Shown: in pieces, positions 1-11,832 of the stretch
Numbering within the stretch: the first letter of the stretch is position 1
Layout of the letters: the number at the start of each line of letters is the position of its first letter
Source of the DNA: Oreohelix idahoensis
Taxonomy: Eukaryota > Mollusca > Gastropoda > Stylommatophora > Oreohelicidae
Reading direction: 5' to 3'
DNA length: 64,000 nt
NCBI GenBank assembly: GCA_024509875.1
Contig: JAMPIV010011333.1
Location: 248,001 to 312,000, forward strand
The notes under the pieces: generated by a model
What the model saw: the letters and a program-made list of their open reading frames with translations, nothing else
Database searches by the model: none
What the model was told of the DNA's origin: nothing
Made by a program: the position numbers and the translations under genes

Positions 1-489
1 AGTCACAAAAGCCAACTCGAGCAACATAGCCTTGGGCACGTTTCAAATTACGATACAAAACTAAAATAAAATATGAAATTATGAACCAAAATACATAGGG
101 CCATAAAATTATATATTCGGATGCCTTATGATGTCCTGAGTAATAATATGGTGTCAGTTACCCACTAGTACAAAAAGTAACCAAAATAATGGCAATAATA
201 TTATGTATGATAAGACGGACTGACGAGAAAAAAGATCACGCCTGCTTAATTTTTTCATGACATATTTTGAAAAAAGCTTGGGTAAATAGGACTAAAAGGT
301 ACCAAGATTTTGATTGGCTGTAGTTTAAAGGAAGGCGAGAGGGGATTGGCTAACCTAACACTAAAAATATACTTGTAGTAGTAACCGTAGTATTTTGGGA
401 ATAGTTTTTTTAAAAGTTCGATTTAAAATTCATAGTCGTCTGCTTCTATTGGCCAGCTTAGTTGATATTGAGGAAAAATTGTTAGGCTA
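1..489 (+). repeat. Foldback element, outer part of left inverted arm
   Basis: This stretch is the inverted counterpart of about 19010-19470, for example the block around agccaactcgagcaacat near base 10. Pairing reaches within a few bases of the window start, so the outer tip and any target-site duplication are probably just outside. The arm is interrupted at 489/490 by LTR element A and resumes at 13299. No gene is seen in it. Confidence 0.85.
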
Positions 490-1950
490 TGTTGCATACA
501 TATTTTTGAATGCACAGATTACAAATGTACGATATGTCTATTTAATATGGAAAATATATTGTTGTATTTAATTGGGTACGAAAATGCTTTCTTTTGTAAA
601 GCCAGATAATCCATGTTTGATTCATACGTTTGATTATATGGATAATCTCCCTGATATTGATCGGGCGGAAGAATACTTATATTTTGGCATTCATCATTTG
701 TCATAGCCAGAAAATGGATTGATCGTTCTTAGAATGTTTATGGCCTGAATTCATATGTATTACATATTATTAGTGCAAGTAGATTCAGTCGTATATTGTA
801 TACCTTTGTATGTTCAGGTCGGACTATATTCTTTCTGCCGGAATCTAGCGCAGGTTTTCGTAGTCCTACTGGGTTGTGACGAGTTCCGATAATGTCGCCA
901 AGAATGACTTAGTGGTTTTCCAGGGCTGGCACTGTTTAAGGTTTAACAGTGATTCGTAGATGTTTTTCCAGGAGAAGTTTATGTCTCTGCAAGAGTCTAT
1001 TTGTCAGAGATCCTCCTCATATGTGTGATTCGGACTCCAGGTATGCCAGACCCTATTTTTGATGATCTCGAGTCGGTTAGACCTAGATGGAACATTGTGC
1101 TTCGTATCGCTAGGGTCGTGTTTTGTATCGACGAAGATGACAGGCCTTCCTACAGCAGTTATGTCTACATGAAGTAACTTGATTACTGTAGAGCTGTATG
1201 GAAAACTTTATGAAATTATTTATATGCACATTCTAAATTAACTTTGGCTTATATCTACCCTCCTGCGAGTGGGTGAGCGACAACTCAGGAAGGCGGCCAT
1301 GTTATATTCCTGTCATCATATTTTTGATCACTGTCAAGAGAACAGATTATGTATCCTACTATCGGGCAGTGGTATCGAGATCTTGTTATGAGGTGAAAAC
1401 CCACTATCATGGTTTATGATTATTATACAAACATTGGACATATCTCAGCTTAAGAACTTAGCCATGAAATGAAGGTTCGGCCAATGACTTTTGTATGTTT
1501 ACCGATCCTCATTGACGCGTTCAGTCAGTAGAGGATACGGCGATTAGTTACCAGAACAGTGAATGCTACCTTAGGTTGAATGTTATTTCACTACTACATG
1601 AATGTATCATCCACGATTCAAATAACCAATGAATTTATGTCAACATGTACCCATGACTGTATCCGTGCTGTCCAGTGTGCGTGCCTTCATTAAACTATTG
1701 AAATGTCAGCGGCAGTTCAAGTCGTCATTGCATTACATGAGAGTGTGTGAGAGGTATTATCAAGTGGTCTGTTACACCGAACTACTACACCATTCGCGTT
1801 ACGTGACACTCCCACTCAATGTCAACATGACAGGTTCATTCGATGATGCAGAGGTAACTGAAGAAGACTTTCTTCAGTGATGATCAGTGCATGACCCTAA
1901 ACATAACATCCGCATCAAGACATCCAACAGGAGCCTCCTGTTATACTACA
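490..1950 (+). repeat. 5' LTR of element A
   Basis: Direct repeat of 11833-13293, same length, with TG and CA ends. Its R/U5 part resembles the LTR of element C: a block around aaatgtcagcggcagttc near 1700 has a relative near 53690. Small ORFs inside (for example 1629-1880) recur in the 3' LTR and show no recognisable domain, so they are not called as genes. Confidence 0.93.
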
Positions 1951-1971
1951 GTGGTGAACCAGATTCCTGGG
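1951..1971 (+). promoter_or_regulatory. Candidate primer-binding site of element A
   Basis: One base after the LTR comes TGGTGAACCAG, a sequence starting with the complement of a tRNA CCA end. Elements B (31861-31880, minus) and C (from 53994) have closely similar sequences at the same place: TGGTGGCCAG and TGGTGGACCAG. I could not assign the tRNA. Conservation of position supports a priming role, but the primer identity is open. Confidence 0.6.
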
Positions 1972-2844
1972 GTTATGATAACCAGACCATCCCTGACGCC
2001 ACATACGACACGCATGAACACCAGTGTACAAGTTACAACGGGGCAGTCGATGTCAGCTTGACCTGTATTACCGATCGGATGCTGTATCTAGGTCAGCGCT
2101 TGTTGACAGTTTTTCGCTGTATAGATGGTATTAAACAGGACAGTTGTATCAAGTATATAAAATATCGGGAGCAGTACTGTTGACATTTCTCATCGTACAG
2201 AAGAAAGAAGTGATTGTTGATCCTGTACGGAAGAATCACAGTGTTGTTGAACATAAAGTGCATATTTCATCGTTGGATCTTCATATGCTCAAAAGAATTG
2301 AACATTGTAATAAGTTAATTCAATAATTTAATAACTTATTAAACGTGAAAAATTATTTTGAATAAAAGATAAGCCTTCTCTGCGGGCCTGGATGGGAGGT
2401 GACTAGAACAAGAAATACCAAGTGACATTGGTCTTCTTCTAGCGTTCTATAGGGAGCAAATTTCTTAATTGAAATTTGCATGCAACATTGTTTGCAAATA
2501 TTTGTTAGCTGTGACGAAACTGTCCTTCTTGTTGTTTTTGTAATATTTCTATGTTCTTTAGTTTTGTTTGATTTGTTTGTATAATTGTAGGTCTCATCTT
2601 TCGTTTCATTTCAGTTCTTTACACCCTTATGTTTATACACTGTGGTGTTATTTGTCTTGTTGATTTCATTGCAGTTATCATCACAGATTCTGTGATCTTT
2701 TTTTTTTTCTATTTGATTTAATTTGATTCCTGCAATTGTTTTCATATTGTCTTTTCTTGTTTGTCCTTGTTAATGTCTTTGGTTGACAGATAATATATAA
2801 GGTATATTTGAATATATTTATATTATAGTACAGACCAGTACTTA

Positions 2845-3165
2845 TGATCATTGATTACATTAAGAAAGTGTACAAGACCTTTGAAAGGTTTGTCTCCCAC
2901 AGTGATTGGGATAGAAAATATTATTTTCCACAGGTACTCAAGTGATCATTGATTACATTAAGGAAATATACAAAACCTTTGTAAGGCTTGTCTCTCACAT
3001 TGTTTGGGATATACAGATATTGTTTTCCACAGGTACTCAAGTTATCATTGGTTATATTATAAACAAAATAACCATACAAGTTTTTCACTAAGACTAAGTC
3101 TATAGTATAGACTTGTCTCCCATGAAAGTGAAATAAGGTAATTTATTTACTTTTTCAGGTTTCTG
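2845..3165 (+). repeat. Three ~98-bp tandem repeats in the leader of element A
   Basis: Units start near 2845, 2943 and 3042 with tgatcattgattacatt or a diverged form. The first two end ttttccacaggtactcaag and the third is degenerate, ending ttttcaggtttc just before the gag start. Element C has one related unit ending tttcaggtacta before its gag start. The pyrimidine-AG ends resemble splice acceptors, but no spliced product can be shown from sequence alone. Confidence 0.8.
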
Positions 3166-3180
3166 ATTTAATAAGACAGG

Positions 3181-5810
3181 ATGTCTACTTTAGATTACTT
3201 TATTACACAAGGGAAATCCCTTGATAAGACTGGCAAAGAATTAGAAGAATGGGCAACTGCTCAATTCTCTATGGTATTGAAGGCAGAAGAGAGAAAACTT
3301 CAAATAGAAGAAAAAAGATTAGAAGCTGCTGCTGAGGAAAGAAAAGCTGCTGCTGAGGAAAGAAAAGCTGCTGCAGAGGAGAGAAAGCTTCAAAAAGAAG
3401 AAAAAAGATTAGAAGCTGCTGCTGCTGCTGAACAAAAAAGATTAGATGCTGCTGCTGCTGCTGAACAAAAAAGATTAGACAGAGAAGCTGCTGCTGCTGC
3501 TGAACAAAAAAGATTAGACAGAGAAGCTGAAGCTGCTGCTGAAAATAAAAGATTTGAGGCTGAACAAAAAAGAATAGACAGAGAAACTGAACAGAAAAGA
3601 TTAGACAGGGAAGCTGAAGAAAGAAAAGCAATAAGAGAACATGAATTTGAGTTAGAGAAATTAAAATTAACAAATATGAGTAATGTTAATCAAGCACCTG
3701 GTGGTAATAGTAAACCCTTTACTTACAAAGTTAAGGTACCAACAATCAATTCTGCCAATGATGATATAACATTCTGGCTTCAGAGGTTTGAACGTGCTTG
3801 TCGGGCTCATAATGTTGATAAATCGCAATATGTTAACCAATTATCTGAGAATCTAACAGGCGATTCTCTCACTAGTCTATGTTTGGTTGAAGAGGCTGAC
3901 AAGGATAATTATGATGTTGTTAGGGCAGCCTTGATTAAGAAGTTTCAGTTACCAGAGGAAGGTTATCGCATGTTGTTTAAAAGAATGGTACCTGAGACGG
4001 GGGTTGAATTCTCAGAATTCATTGCGAAAATATGTCTTACATTTCAACGATGGATTGAATTATCCAAAATAGAGAAAACATAAGATGCTCTTATGGATTT
4101 GTTGCTCAGAGACAAGGTCATGTCTTCTATCAATAAACATTTCCTTGAATTTCTACACGAGCGTAAGCCACAAATACTAAAACAAATGCAAGAATATTGT
4201 GACCAATACGTTACGGCACACTCGGACGTAACTCTTAGCAACACTAAGATTAAAGAGGGTATGCCGGTTGCTTCAGCAACACAATACAATCCCAAGTACC
4301 CACACAACTTTCAGGGAGCTCAAAATAAATTTGACAAAAGGGTTAATTGGCGTAATCATCAAAACCAAGGTAACCAACAAAATCAGGGTTCTTCTTCTAA
4401 ATTCTGGAAACGGGTTGACAGTCCTCGATACAGGGGTGGCCATAACTATAGATATTTCCGTAGAGGAAGTAATAATAGAAATTACCAGGGTGTTCCTTCT
4501 TGGACACAACGGGATCAATCCTACAGGGATTCTCACTATAATGAACATGATGATTATAATGATGAACATTATGACTCAAACCCAAACAGGGGTTATAACA
4601 GAGGGAATAATAATTACAGAGGCAACAATAATCGAGGTAGATCACAACACAAAAGACATGGTAAATCTCATTACCAGGCTAACTCTGCACAACAAGAGCT
4701 TCATGAAGCCGGTAAGCAAACCAATGATAAGAAAGACTCTAATAATGTGGGATGTTCTGCTTTCGATTTTGACAGAGCATTTCAGTGTTCCCAATGCAAA
4801 ACATTATCGGAGCCAACCACAGTTTCGACTTTAAGCTGTGGTCATCCTCTTCCCGCTCTACCTGCGTCAGTCGCGCATGATGGGAGAGGGGCTCTTAAAT
4901 TAAAAAAGGGTTTAGTAGATGGTACTCCGGTCTCAATTCTCTTTGATTCCGGGTGCACAACCATTGGAGTGAGGCAGTCACTCATAGATCCTTCTCGAGC
5001 CACTGGCAAAATAATCAAATGCATAACATTTGGTGGCACATTGGAGAAGTACTCCACTGCCATTATCCACATTTCTACTCCCTTCTTTACAGAAGATGTG
5101 CACGCATGTCTTCTGCCGAATCCGATCGCTGATTTTATCGTCGGTCGCATTCATGGTGTGAAAGAATGCACTCCGCAACAAATTGCCGAGTGGGAAAGTG
5201 ATAATATGCATACTGCAAATGCTGTAGTCACTAGAGCTCAAGCTCTTAATATGCCACAATCTTCACATTCTGAAGATAATGATGCGCAGATCCAAGATGA
5301 TCCCTTGGAGATTTCCCACGATTCCTTTATCAAACAGCAGGAAGATTATCCTACTCTAAAGAAATTCTTTACTCTGGCAACAAAAGGTGATCCGAATAAG
5401 GATACAAATCGTAAATCTTGGATTACGATGAAGAATGGGGTACTTGTACGTATGGTACAAGACTCCGCTAAGTCCATTCATTCTCAAATTCTTGTGCCCA
5501 ATAATATGAGAGTTAAAATCTTACAGCACGCTCATGATTCTCAGTGTGCTGGGCATATGGGTTTTTCCCGTACTAAATCTAGAGTTCTTGCGTCTTTCTT
5601 TTGGCCGTTTGTGAACAAGGACATACAGATGTATTGTCGATCCTGTAGGGATGTCAGGAAGTTAAATCCAAAGGTCCACGCCATGCTGCACCTATTCAGG
5701 CTGCAGATATTCCAATTCGACCATTTCAAAAAATGGCGATAGACATCATTGGTCCATTTAAGACAAAGTCTGCTAGAGGACACCAATATATCTTGGCGTG
5801 TGTTGATATG
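3181..5810 (+). pseudogene. Gag, protease and integrase N-terminus of element A (broken)
   Basis: The frame opens with MSTLDYFITQGKSL, matching element B and C starts. Domains in order: an Ala/Glu/Lys/Arg-rich coiled coil (about residues 35-155); a capsid-like region with YRMLFKRM and RWIELSK; a basic Asn/Gly/Arg-rich tract; a CxxC...CGHPLPAL motif; a protease with LFDSGCTT (Asp intact); and the integrase zinc module (HAHDSQCAGHMG, CRSC). Breaks: an in-frame TAA at 4081-4083 in the capsid region, where the C copies read Tyr, and a one-base frameshift near 5650 inside the integrase CxxC. The frame continues with the first catalytic Asp of integrase (AIDIIGPF, about 5739-5750) until the LINE insertion. 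It would normally supply particle protein, processing and integration. Confidence 0.9.
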
Positions 5811-5965
5811 TCACCCGTGTGTTACCGGGGCCCGAAAGGGGAGCAAAGAATAGTAACACTGTCCCCTACCAAGCATGTCGTAAAAAGCGACTAAGGAGGG
5901 TTGGGCATGGGGCCGGTTACACCATCCTGTAAAAAAAATTTAAACCACAAAAAACTTCAACAAAT
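5811..5965 (+). promoter_or_regulatory. RTE LINE 5' untranslated region, probable internal promoter
   Basis: The first 155 bases carry blocks such as gcatgtcgtaaaaagcgact and cccgaaaggggagcaaag. The same blocks reappear in the mini-RTE at 23091-23360 and, in part, in the SINE-like copies at 19849, 24226, 32560 and 50031. Conservation in the non-autonomous relatives suggests a promoter or RNA-recognition role; this is inference. Confidence 0.55.
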
Positions 5966-8900
5966 ATGGACAAGTCAAATAAAGAAAATAAAACACAGCC
6001 ATCCAAGACAGGGGAAGGTCCTCTCGCGGGGAGGCGTATGATGCAACACAGAGAAAGCCGAAAGGAGTCTGTGTTGCTGACTAACCTTCTTTCTTCTAGG
6101 AGAACTTCCAGATTTGGCACCTGGAATGTTCGGACATTAAACGAACAAGGGAAAGTGGCGCAAGTAGCAGCAGAAATGAGGGAATACAAAATCGAGGTTC
6201 TGGGAATGTGTGAAACAAAGTGGAAGGGGGTAGACAGGAAGAAACTCATCACAGGTGAATTGGTGCTGTCCTCAGGACATGAAGACGAAAGTTCACACCA
6301 CAGTGAAGGGGTAGCTCTTATGTTATCTAAAGAAGCACAGAAAGCACTAATTGAATGGGAAGCTGTTGGACCCAGAATAATAACAGCTTCTTTCAAAACA
6401 GCTAAAAGAAAATTCATGTAAATGTCATCCAATGTTATGCACCAACTAATGACAAAGAAGAGTCTGTGAAAGAAGCATTTTATACTAAACTACAAGAAAT
6501 TATGGATAAAGTAAAAAGAAGAGACATCACAATTTTGATGGGTGACATGAATGCAAAGATAGGTACAGTCAACACTGGATTTGAAGAAGTCATGGGAAAA
6601 CATGGGCTAGGAGTAATGAATGAAAATGGAGAGCTATTCGCAAACTTCTGTGCTTCATATCAACTGGCTATAGGAGGAAGCATGTTTCCACATAAGAGAA
6701 TACACAAGGCAACATGGATATCACCAGACCATAGAACAGAAAATCAGATTGATCATATATGCATAAACAAGAAGTTTAGATCATCATTGCAGGATGTAAA
6801 GGTATATAGAGGAGCAGATGTGGCATCAGATCACCATCTTCTGATAGCCAAAGTAAAAATGAAACTCAAGAGATATGCAACAATGCAAAATTATAGACAA
6901 CAGTTTAATGTAGGACAGCTAAGAAATCAAGAAACAAGAGACAAATTTGCGGTCACAGTATCCAACAAATTCCAAGTGCTCCAACAGCTGGAAGATGTAG
7001 AGAATACAGAAGACTATTGGCAGCAGGTCAAAACAGTATGGAAGGAGACATGTGAAGAAATACTGGGGAAAAGGGAAAGACAACAAAAAGCATGGATAAC
7101 AACAGAAACCATCAATAAGATAAAAGACAGAAAAAACAAGAAAGCAGAGTTAAACACAAGCAAAACTAGAAGCTCCAAAGCCAAGGCTCAAGAAGTGTAC
7201 ACAGAAGCAAACAAAGAAGTAAAAAGAAGTATCAAAAGAGACAAGAGGAAGTATATTGAGGAGTTGGCAAGAGAGGCAGAAGATGCTGCAGCCAAAGGAA
7301 ATATGAGAGAACTGTATAGCAGCACAAAGAAGTTAACAGGGAAATACAAGCAAACAAGTTGCCTCATAAAAGACAAGAATGGGAAACTGCTCAGCAATAT
7401 ACAAGAGCAAATGAAGAGGTGGACAGAATATTTTGGGGACCTTCTCAATAGACCAGCTCCACAAAACCCGCCGGACATCCAGCCAGCAGAAGAAGAGCTA
7501 CAAATTAACGGTGAAAGACCAACGAAGGAAGAAATAAAAAAGCCATAAAGCTTCTAAGAGAGGGAAAAGCGTCTGGACCTGATGGCATTCCAGCAGAGGC
7601 CATCAAAGCAGATATCGACACGGCTACAGAGATGTTATATAAATTACTTGGTAAAGTCTGGGAAAAGGAAGAGATACCAGCAGAATGGAAGGAAGGATAT
7701 CTGGTTAAGTTGCCTAAGAAGGGAAATTTACAAGAGTGCACAAATTATAGAGGAATAATGTTACTATCAGTGCCAGGAAAAGTATTAAACAGGATTATCC
7801 TTGAGAGATTAAAAGAGTCCATAGACAAGAAACTGAGAGATGAACAAGCAGGTTTTCGACAAAACAGATCATGTACAGACCAGATAGCCACTTTGAGAAT
7901 AATAGTTGAACAAAGTCTGGAATGGAATTCACCACTATACATCGGATTTGTGGACTACGAAAAGGCATTTGACAGTGTAGACAGAGAATCACTTTGGAAA
8001 TTGATGAGGCATTATGGAGTTCCCCTGAAGATCATTAATTTAATAAAAAAAACATATGAAGACATGACATGCAGAGTTCTTCACGAAGGACAGCTTACAG
8101 AACCGTTTGGGATAAGAACAGGAGTGCGACAGGGATGCCTCTTGTCTCCATTTCTTTTCTTGCTGGCAATAGATTGGGTTATGAGATCATCGACAACACA
8201 CAACAGAAATGGAATCCAGTGGACTCTGACTAAGCAGTTGGATGATCTGGATTTTGCTGATGACTTGGCTCTTCTGTCCCATAACCGTAATCAGATGCAG
8301 GACAAATTAAAAACACTCGATGAGAGGTCACAGCAATTGGGTCTGAAAATACACAGGGAAAAGACAAAAATAATGAGAATAAATGCAGGTAATGATAACA
8401 GGGTTGAACTTGAAGAAACACCAATTCAAGATGTAGAATCATACACATATCTTGGCAGTAATATAGACAAAGTTGGAGGGACAGACAGCGATATCAAAAT
8501 AAGAATACAAAAGGCAAGAGGAGCTTTCATTGCATTGGGAAATATATGGAGATCAAGAGAAATCGGATCCAACACGAAAATAAGAATCTTCAACTCAAAT
8601 GTGAAGTCAGTCCTATTGTATGGCTCGGAGACATGGAGAACAACAAAGACAACAACCAAAAAGCTACAGACTTTCATAAATGGGTGCTTGCGTAGAATAG
8701 AGGGATTAAAATGGTATGACAAGGTTACCAACGTGGAACTGATGACAAGAACTAGACAAGTGCCAGTGGAACAAGAGATGAGAAGAAGACGATGGCGATG
8801 GATAGGACACACACTGAGGAAACCTGTTGATAGCATTACAAGGCAGTCCTTGTTCTGGAACCCCCAGGGCAAGAGAGGCAGAGGAAGACCAAGAAGTACA

Positions 8901-9035
8901 TGGAGAAGAGAGTTGGAAACAGAGGTGAAAATGATGAGGAGAACATGGAAAGAACTTGAGATGATGGCACGGGACAGGAGGACTTGGCATGTGTTTGTTG
9001 AAGGCCTATGCTCCTTTGGGAGTGGAGGGTTATGA
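5966..9035 (+). pseudogene. RTE endonuclease-reverse transcriptase, two frameshifts
   Basis: Endonuclease motifs in order: GTWNVRTLNEQGKV, CETKW, YAPTND, GDMNAKIG, DHICI and SDHHLL, covering target nicking. RT motifs follow: SGPDGIPAE, DEQAGFR, FVDYEKAFDSVDR, GVRQGCLLSP and the catalytic FADDLALLS. The C-terminal tail has RRWRWIGHTLRK and GKRGRGRP, typical of RTE-like proteins. The frame changes twice by one base: near 6410 (frame of 5966-6421 to that of 6466-7548) and near 7540 in an A-run (to 7632-9035). No other internal stop was noticed. It would have nicked DNA and copied LINE RNA at the nick; this copy is presumably inactive. Confidence 0.9.
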
Positions 9036-9048
9036 ATGTGTTGATATG

Positions 9049-11364
9049 TGCACACGTTGGCCAGAGGCTATCCCTCTGAAGAGCATAACTACTGCTGAAA
9101 TTGCAGATGCTCTTTGGCTTATATTTTCTCGTCTGGGATTTCCAGGAGAAATATTGTCAGACCATGGTACCCAACTCGTATCGGATACCATGTCTCAAGT
9201 GATGTCAACTCTTAAGATAGAAAGATCTCTGAGTAGTATTTATCATCCTATGTCCAATGGCATGGTAGAGCGTCTTAACAGAACTCTGAAAAACCTATTA
9301 GGTAAGATAACTGAGGATCATCCTCGGGATTGGGACAGGGTTTTACCCGCGGCTCTCTTTGCATACAGAGAGGTCGCCAATGAACATACAGGATTTTCTC
9401 CCTTTGAACTTGTCTTTGGCGCGAAACCGCGAGGTCCTATGTCCTTACTTCATGATCTTATAACTGCTGATAATATTGTCGATGACACAAAATCCTCTTA
9501 TGAATATGTCATCGCACTTAGACACAAGATTATTGACGCATGCAAATTGGCAACTGCTTCTTCTGAATTTGCGAAACAGAAGGCAAGGGAATTTGCCAAT
9601 AAGACCAGACGCTTGCGACAACTCTGTCCAGGTGACAAAGTATTGGTCCTGCTACCTTGTAGAGAAAACAGACTCCTTATTTCTTGGAAAGGTCCGTACG
9701 ATGTAATATCAAAAGTTTCCGATGTCGACTATATTGTCGATATTGATGGGAAGCATAAAACCTTCCACATCAACATGCTCACGGAATTCCACGAACGTCC
9801 GGATTATTTACAACCTGTTTTCCAGGCAACGGACGATTCACCAGTCCCACATGGACATTACTCATCACTGTCAGTAATACAGGATGAGGAAACGAGTTTC
9901 TCAGATGTGAATCTCCCTTTTCCAATGATTCCGCTTCATTCTAATGAGTCATGGAAAGATGTTGCGATTTCTCCCGAATTATCTCCAGGAGAACAGAAAC
10001 AAGTTTCTGCTATGTTACAACATTTTCAGGATGTCCTTACTGACATTCCTGGTCGAACTAGTGTCATTGAACACGACATTATTCTTACTGACCATAATCC
10101 TATAAGAGTCAGACCGTATCCTATCCCGATACATTTTCAAGCACAGGTAGAAAAAGAGTTGGATGAAATGATAGAGTTGGAAATAATTGAACCATCCACA
10201 TCAGCATATTCTTCACCGATGGTTATCGTGCGAAAAAAAGACAACAACATACGTCTTTGCGTTGATTATCGCAAATTGAACCAAGTGACGAAATTTGATG
10301 CTGAACCTATGCCTTTACTTGAAGAGCTACTTACTAGACTATCAAATTCTCATTTCTTTACTAAACTCGATTTGTCTAAGGGATATTGGCAAGTTCCACT
10401 ATCCGAACACGCCAAACCATTTACTGCTTTTTCGACGCCAAGGGGTCTATTCCAATGGAATTTCATGCCTTTCGGCCTTATGAATTCCCCAGCGACATTC
10501 GTACGCATGATACGTCGAATCCTATCTCATCGCTCAGATGTCATTGCATATCTTGATGACATCTGTCTTTTCAGTGATACTTGGAACGATCACTATAATG
10601 GGATAAATGAACTATTGTCTATCTTACTCGAGCATAACCTAAAAACGAAACCATCTAAAGCATTTATTGGTTTTAGCGAAATATCTTTCTTAGGTCACCG
10701 TGTTGGTCATGGTTTTCTAAAAACAGAAGACCATAATACAAGTAAGATACTTAACATTTCTATGCCTAAGACTAAAAAGCAAGTGCGAAGTCTCTTAGGT
10801 CTCATACAATTTTATGGACGATTCATTCCGAATCTGTCCTCAATTATGTCACCTCTTTCTTCTTTGTTAAAGAAAGGATCTCCTAATAAAGTCCATTGGA
10901 CTCAAGAATGTCAATCCTCTTTGGATAAGGTTAAAACGATGTTTTCTACTTCACCTATCTTGGTGTTACCTACTAAAGATAAGACATTTATTCTTCGTAG
11001 TGACGCTTCATCCACTGGGATTGGAGCGGCACTAATGCAAGAGTACTCTGGAACTCTGCATCCAGTGATGTATATTTCTCGAAAACTTAATGCCGCAGAG
11101 AAGAATTACTCGGTCCTAGACCGTGAATTATTGGCTATGGTTTGGTCAATCCTTAAACTTCAAAGATTTCTTCATGGCGCGCATTTTATTGTGGAGACTG
11201 ACCAGAAAGCTCTTACAGCTATTCAGACTAAAAATCTGAAGAGCGCGAGATCAACGCGATACGCGATTGCTCTTCAGCCTTTTCATTTTTCGGTGCGAGC
11301 TATCCGTGGTTCAGAAAATGTGATGGCGGATATCTTATCGAGATGCCCACATGATTCCACTTAA
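9049..11364 (+). pseudogene. Integrase C-terminus, reverse transcriptase and RNase H of element A
   Basis: After the LINE the integrase resumes with CTRWPEAIPL, the second catalytic Asp (LSDHGTQLVS) and the Glu (GMVERLNRTL). A GPY/F-type module follows (WKGPYDV, HINMLTEF). Reverse transcriptase then has YSSPMVIVRKKD, LDLSKGYWQVPL, PRGLFQWNFMPFGL and the catalytic YLDDICLFSD, with thumb/connection LGHRVG and FYGRFIPN. RNase H follows with RSDASSTGIGA, DRELLAM, ETDQKAL and ADILSR. The stretch from 9049 to the stop is open, but it has lost its upstream part through the LINE and earlier breaks. Integrase before RT is reversed relative to ordinary Ty3/gypsy. Confidence 0.92.
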
Positions 11365-11832
11365 TTGTCAGATCTTGAGATTTCTAACATGTCTGACTTT
11401 ACTACAGTTTTTCCTATGTTAAAGTATGTACTTATATGTAATATATCATATATTGTCTGTATCACTACTTAGTGGTGCATTGATGTATATTCACCGCAAG
11501 TTTTTGATATTTTTTCTTATTTGGTGATCATAATGTTAAGATACCTAAGATGAACTATTGTACAAATTGTGGCATTGCCAGTATTGTGTTATGCGTTGGT
11601 GACACCTCTCGGGAGATATTTATACTCAGAGAAAAAAATTTTCTCTGAATCCTGAGATAGATTCTCATTGGTCGTGCTATATGACGACTTTTCCTTACAT
11701 TAGGCGTTACATTTGTTTGGAATGCTTATCATCTGCGCATTGTTATTCGTGCGTTGTGCGCCTATTGTATGTTGCTTCTGGATGTATTTCAAAAAAAAAA
11801 TGTACCATTTTTTACCAGGGGGTATGGTAATC
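11365..11832 (+). other. 3' untranslated region of element A
   Basis: No gene is seen. The G-run agggggtatggtaatc just before the LTR at 11833 is the likeliest polypurine tract, though it is short and imperfect. A small ORF from 11713 runs into the LTR and is not considered real. Confidence 0.6.

Larger units (their letters stand above)
1951..3180 (+). other. Untranslated leader of element A
   Basis: This lies between the primer site and the gag start. It shares blocks with the leaders of element C, such as gcgttctatagggagc near 2440 and ttgtctcccac near 2890. Small ORFs (1887-2183, 2144-2326) carry no recognisable domain. The last 340 bases are tandem repeats, listed separately. Confidence 0.75.
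5811..9036 (+). mobile_element. Full-length RTE-type LINE inserted in element A integrase
   Basis: The insertion is flanked by the 12-base duplication tgtgttgatatg (5799-5810 and 9037-9048). Its single frame has an apurinic-type endonuclease followed by reverse transcriptase. It is about 3.2 kb and ends at ttatgaatg, a short tail like that of the truncated copy at 33081-33449 (ttatgaatgaatg). These features fit the RTE clade. It is younger than element A, because it lies inside it. Confidence 0.93.

Noticed and set aside
2845..3165. CRISPR-like array
   Set aside because: Units of ~98 bp are directly adjacent with no unique spacers, in a eukaryotic retroelement leader.
3269..3673. Minus-strand Leu/Gln/Phe-rich ORF opposite the gag coil
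   Set aside because: Antisense shadow of the Ala/Glu/Lys repeats.
11365..11832. Envelope-like gene after pol in element A (and 25103-25949 in B)
   Set aside because: The regions are under 0.9 kb with no ORF carrying a signal peptide or membrane anchor; these are retrotransposons, not retroviruses with env.
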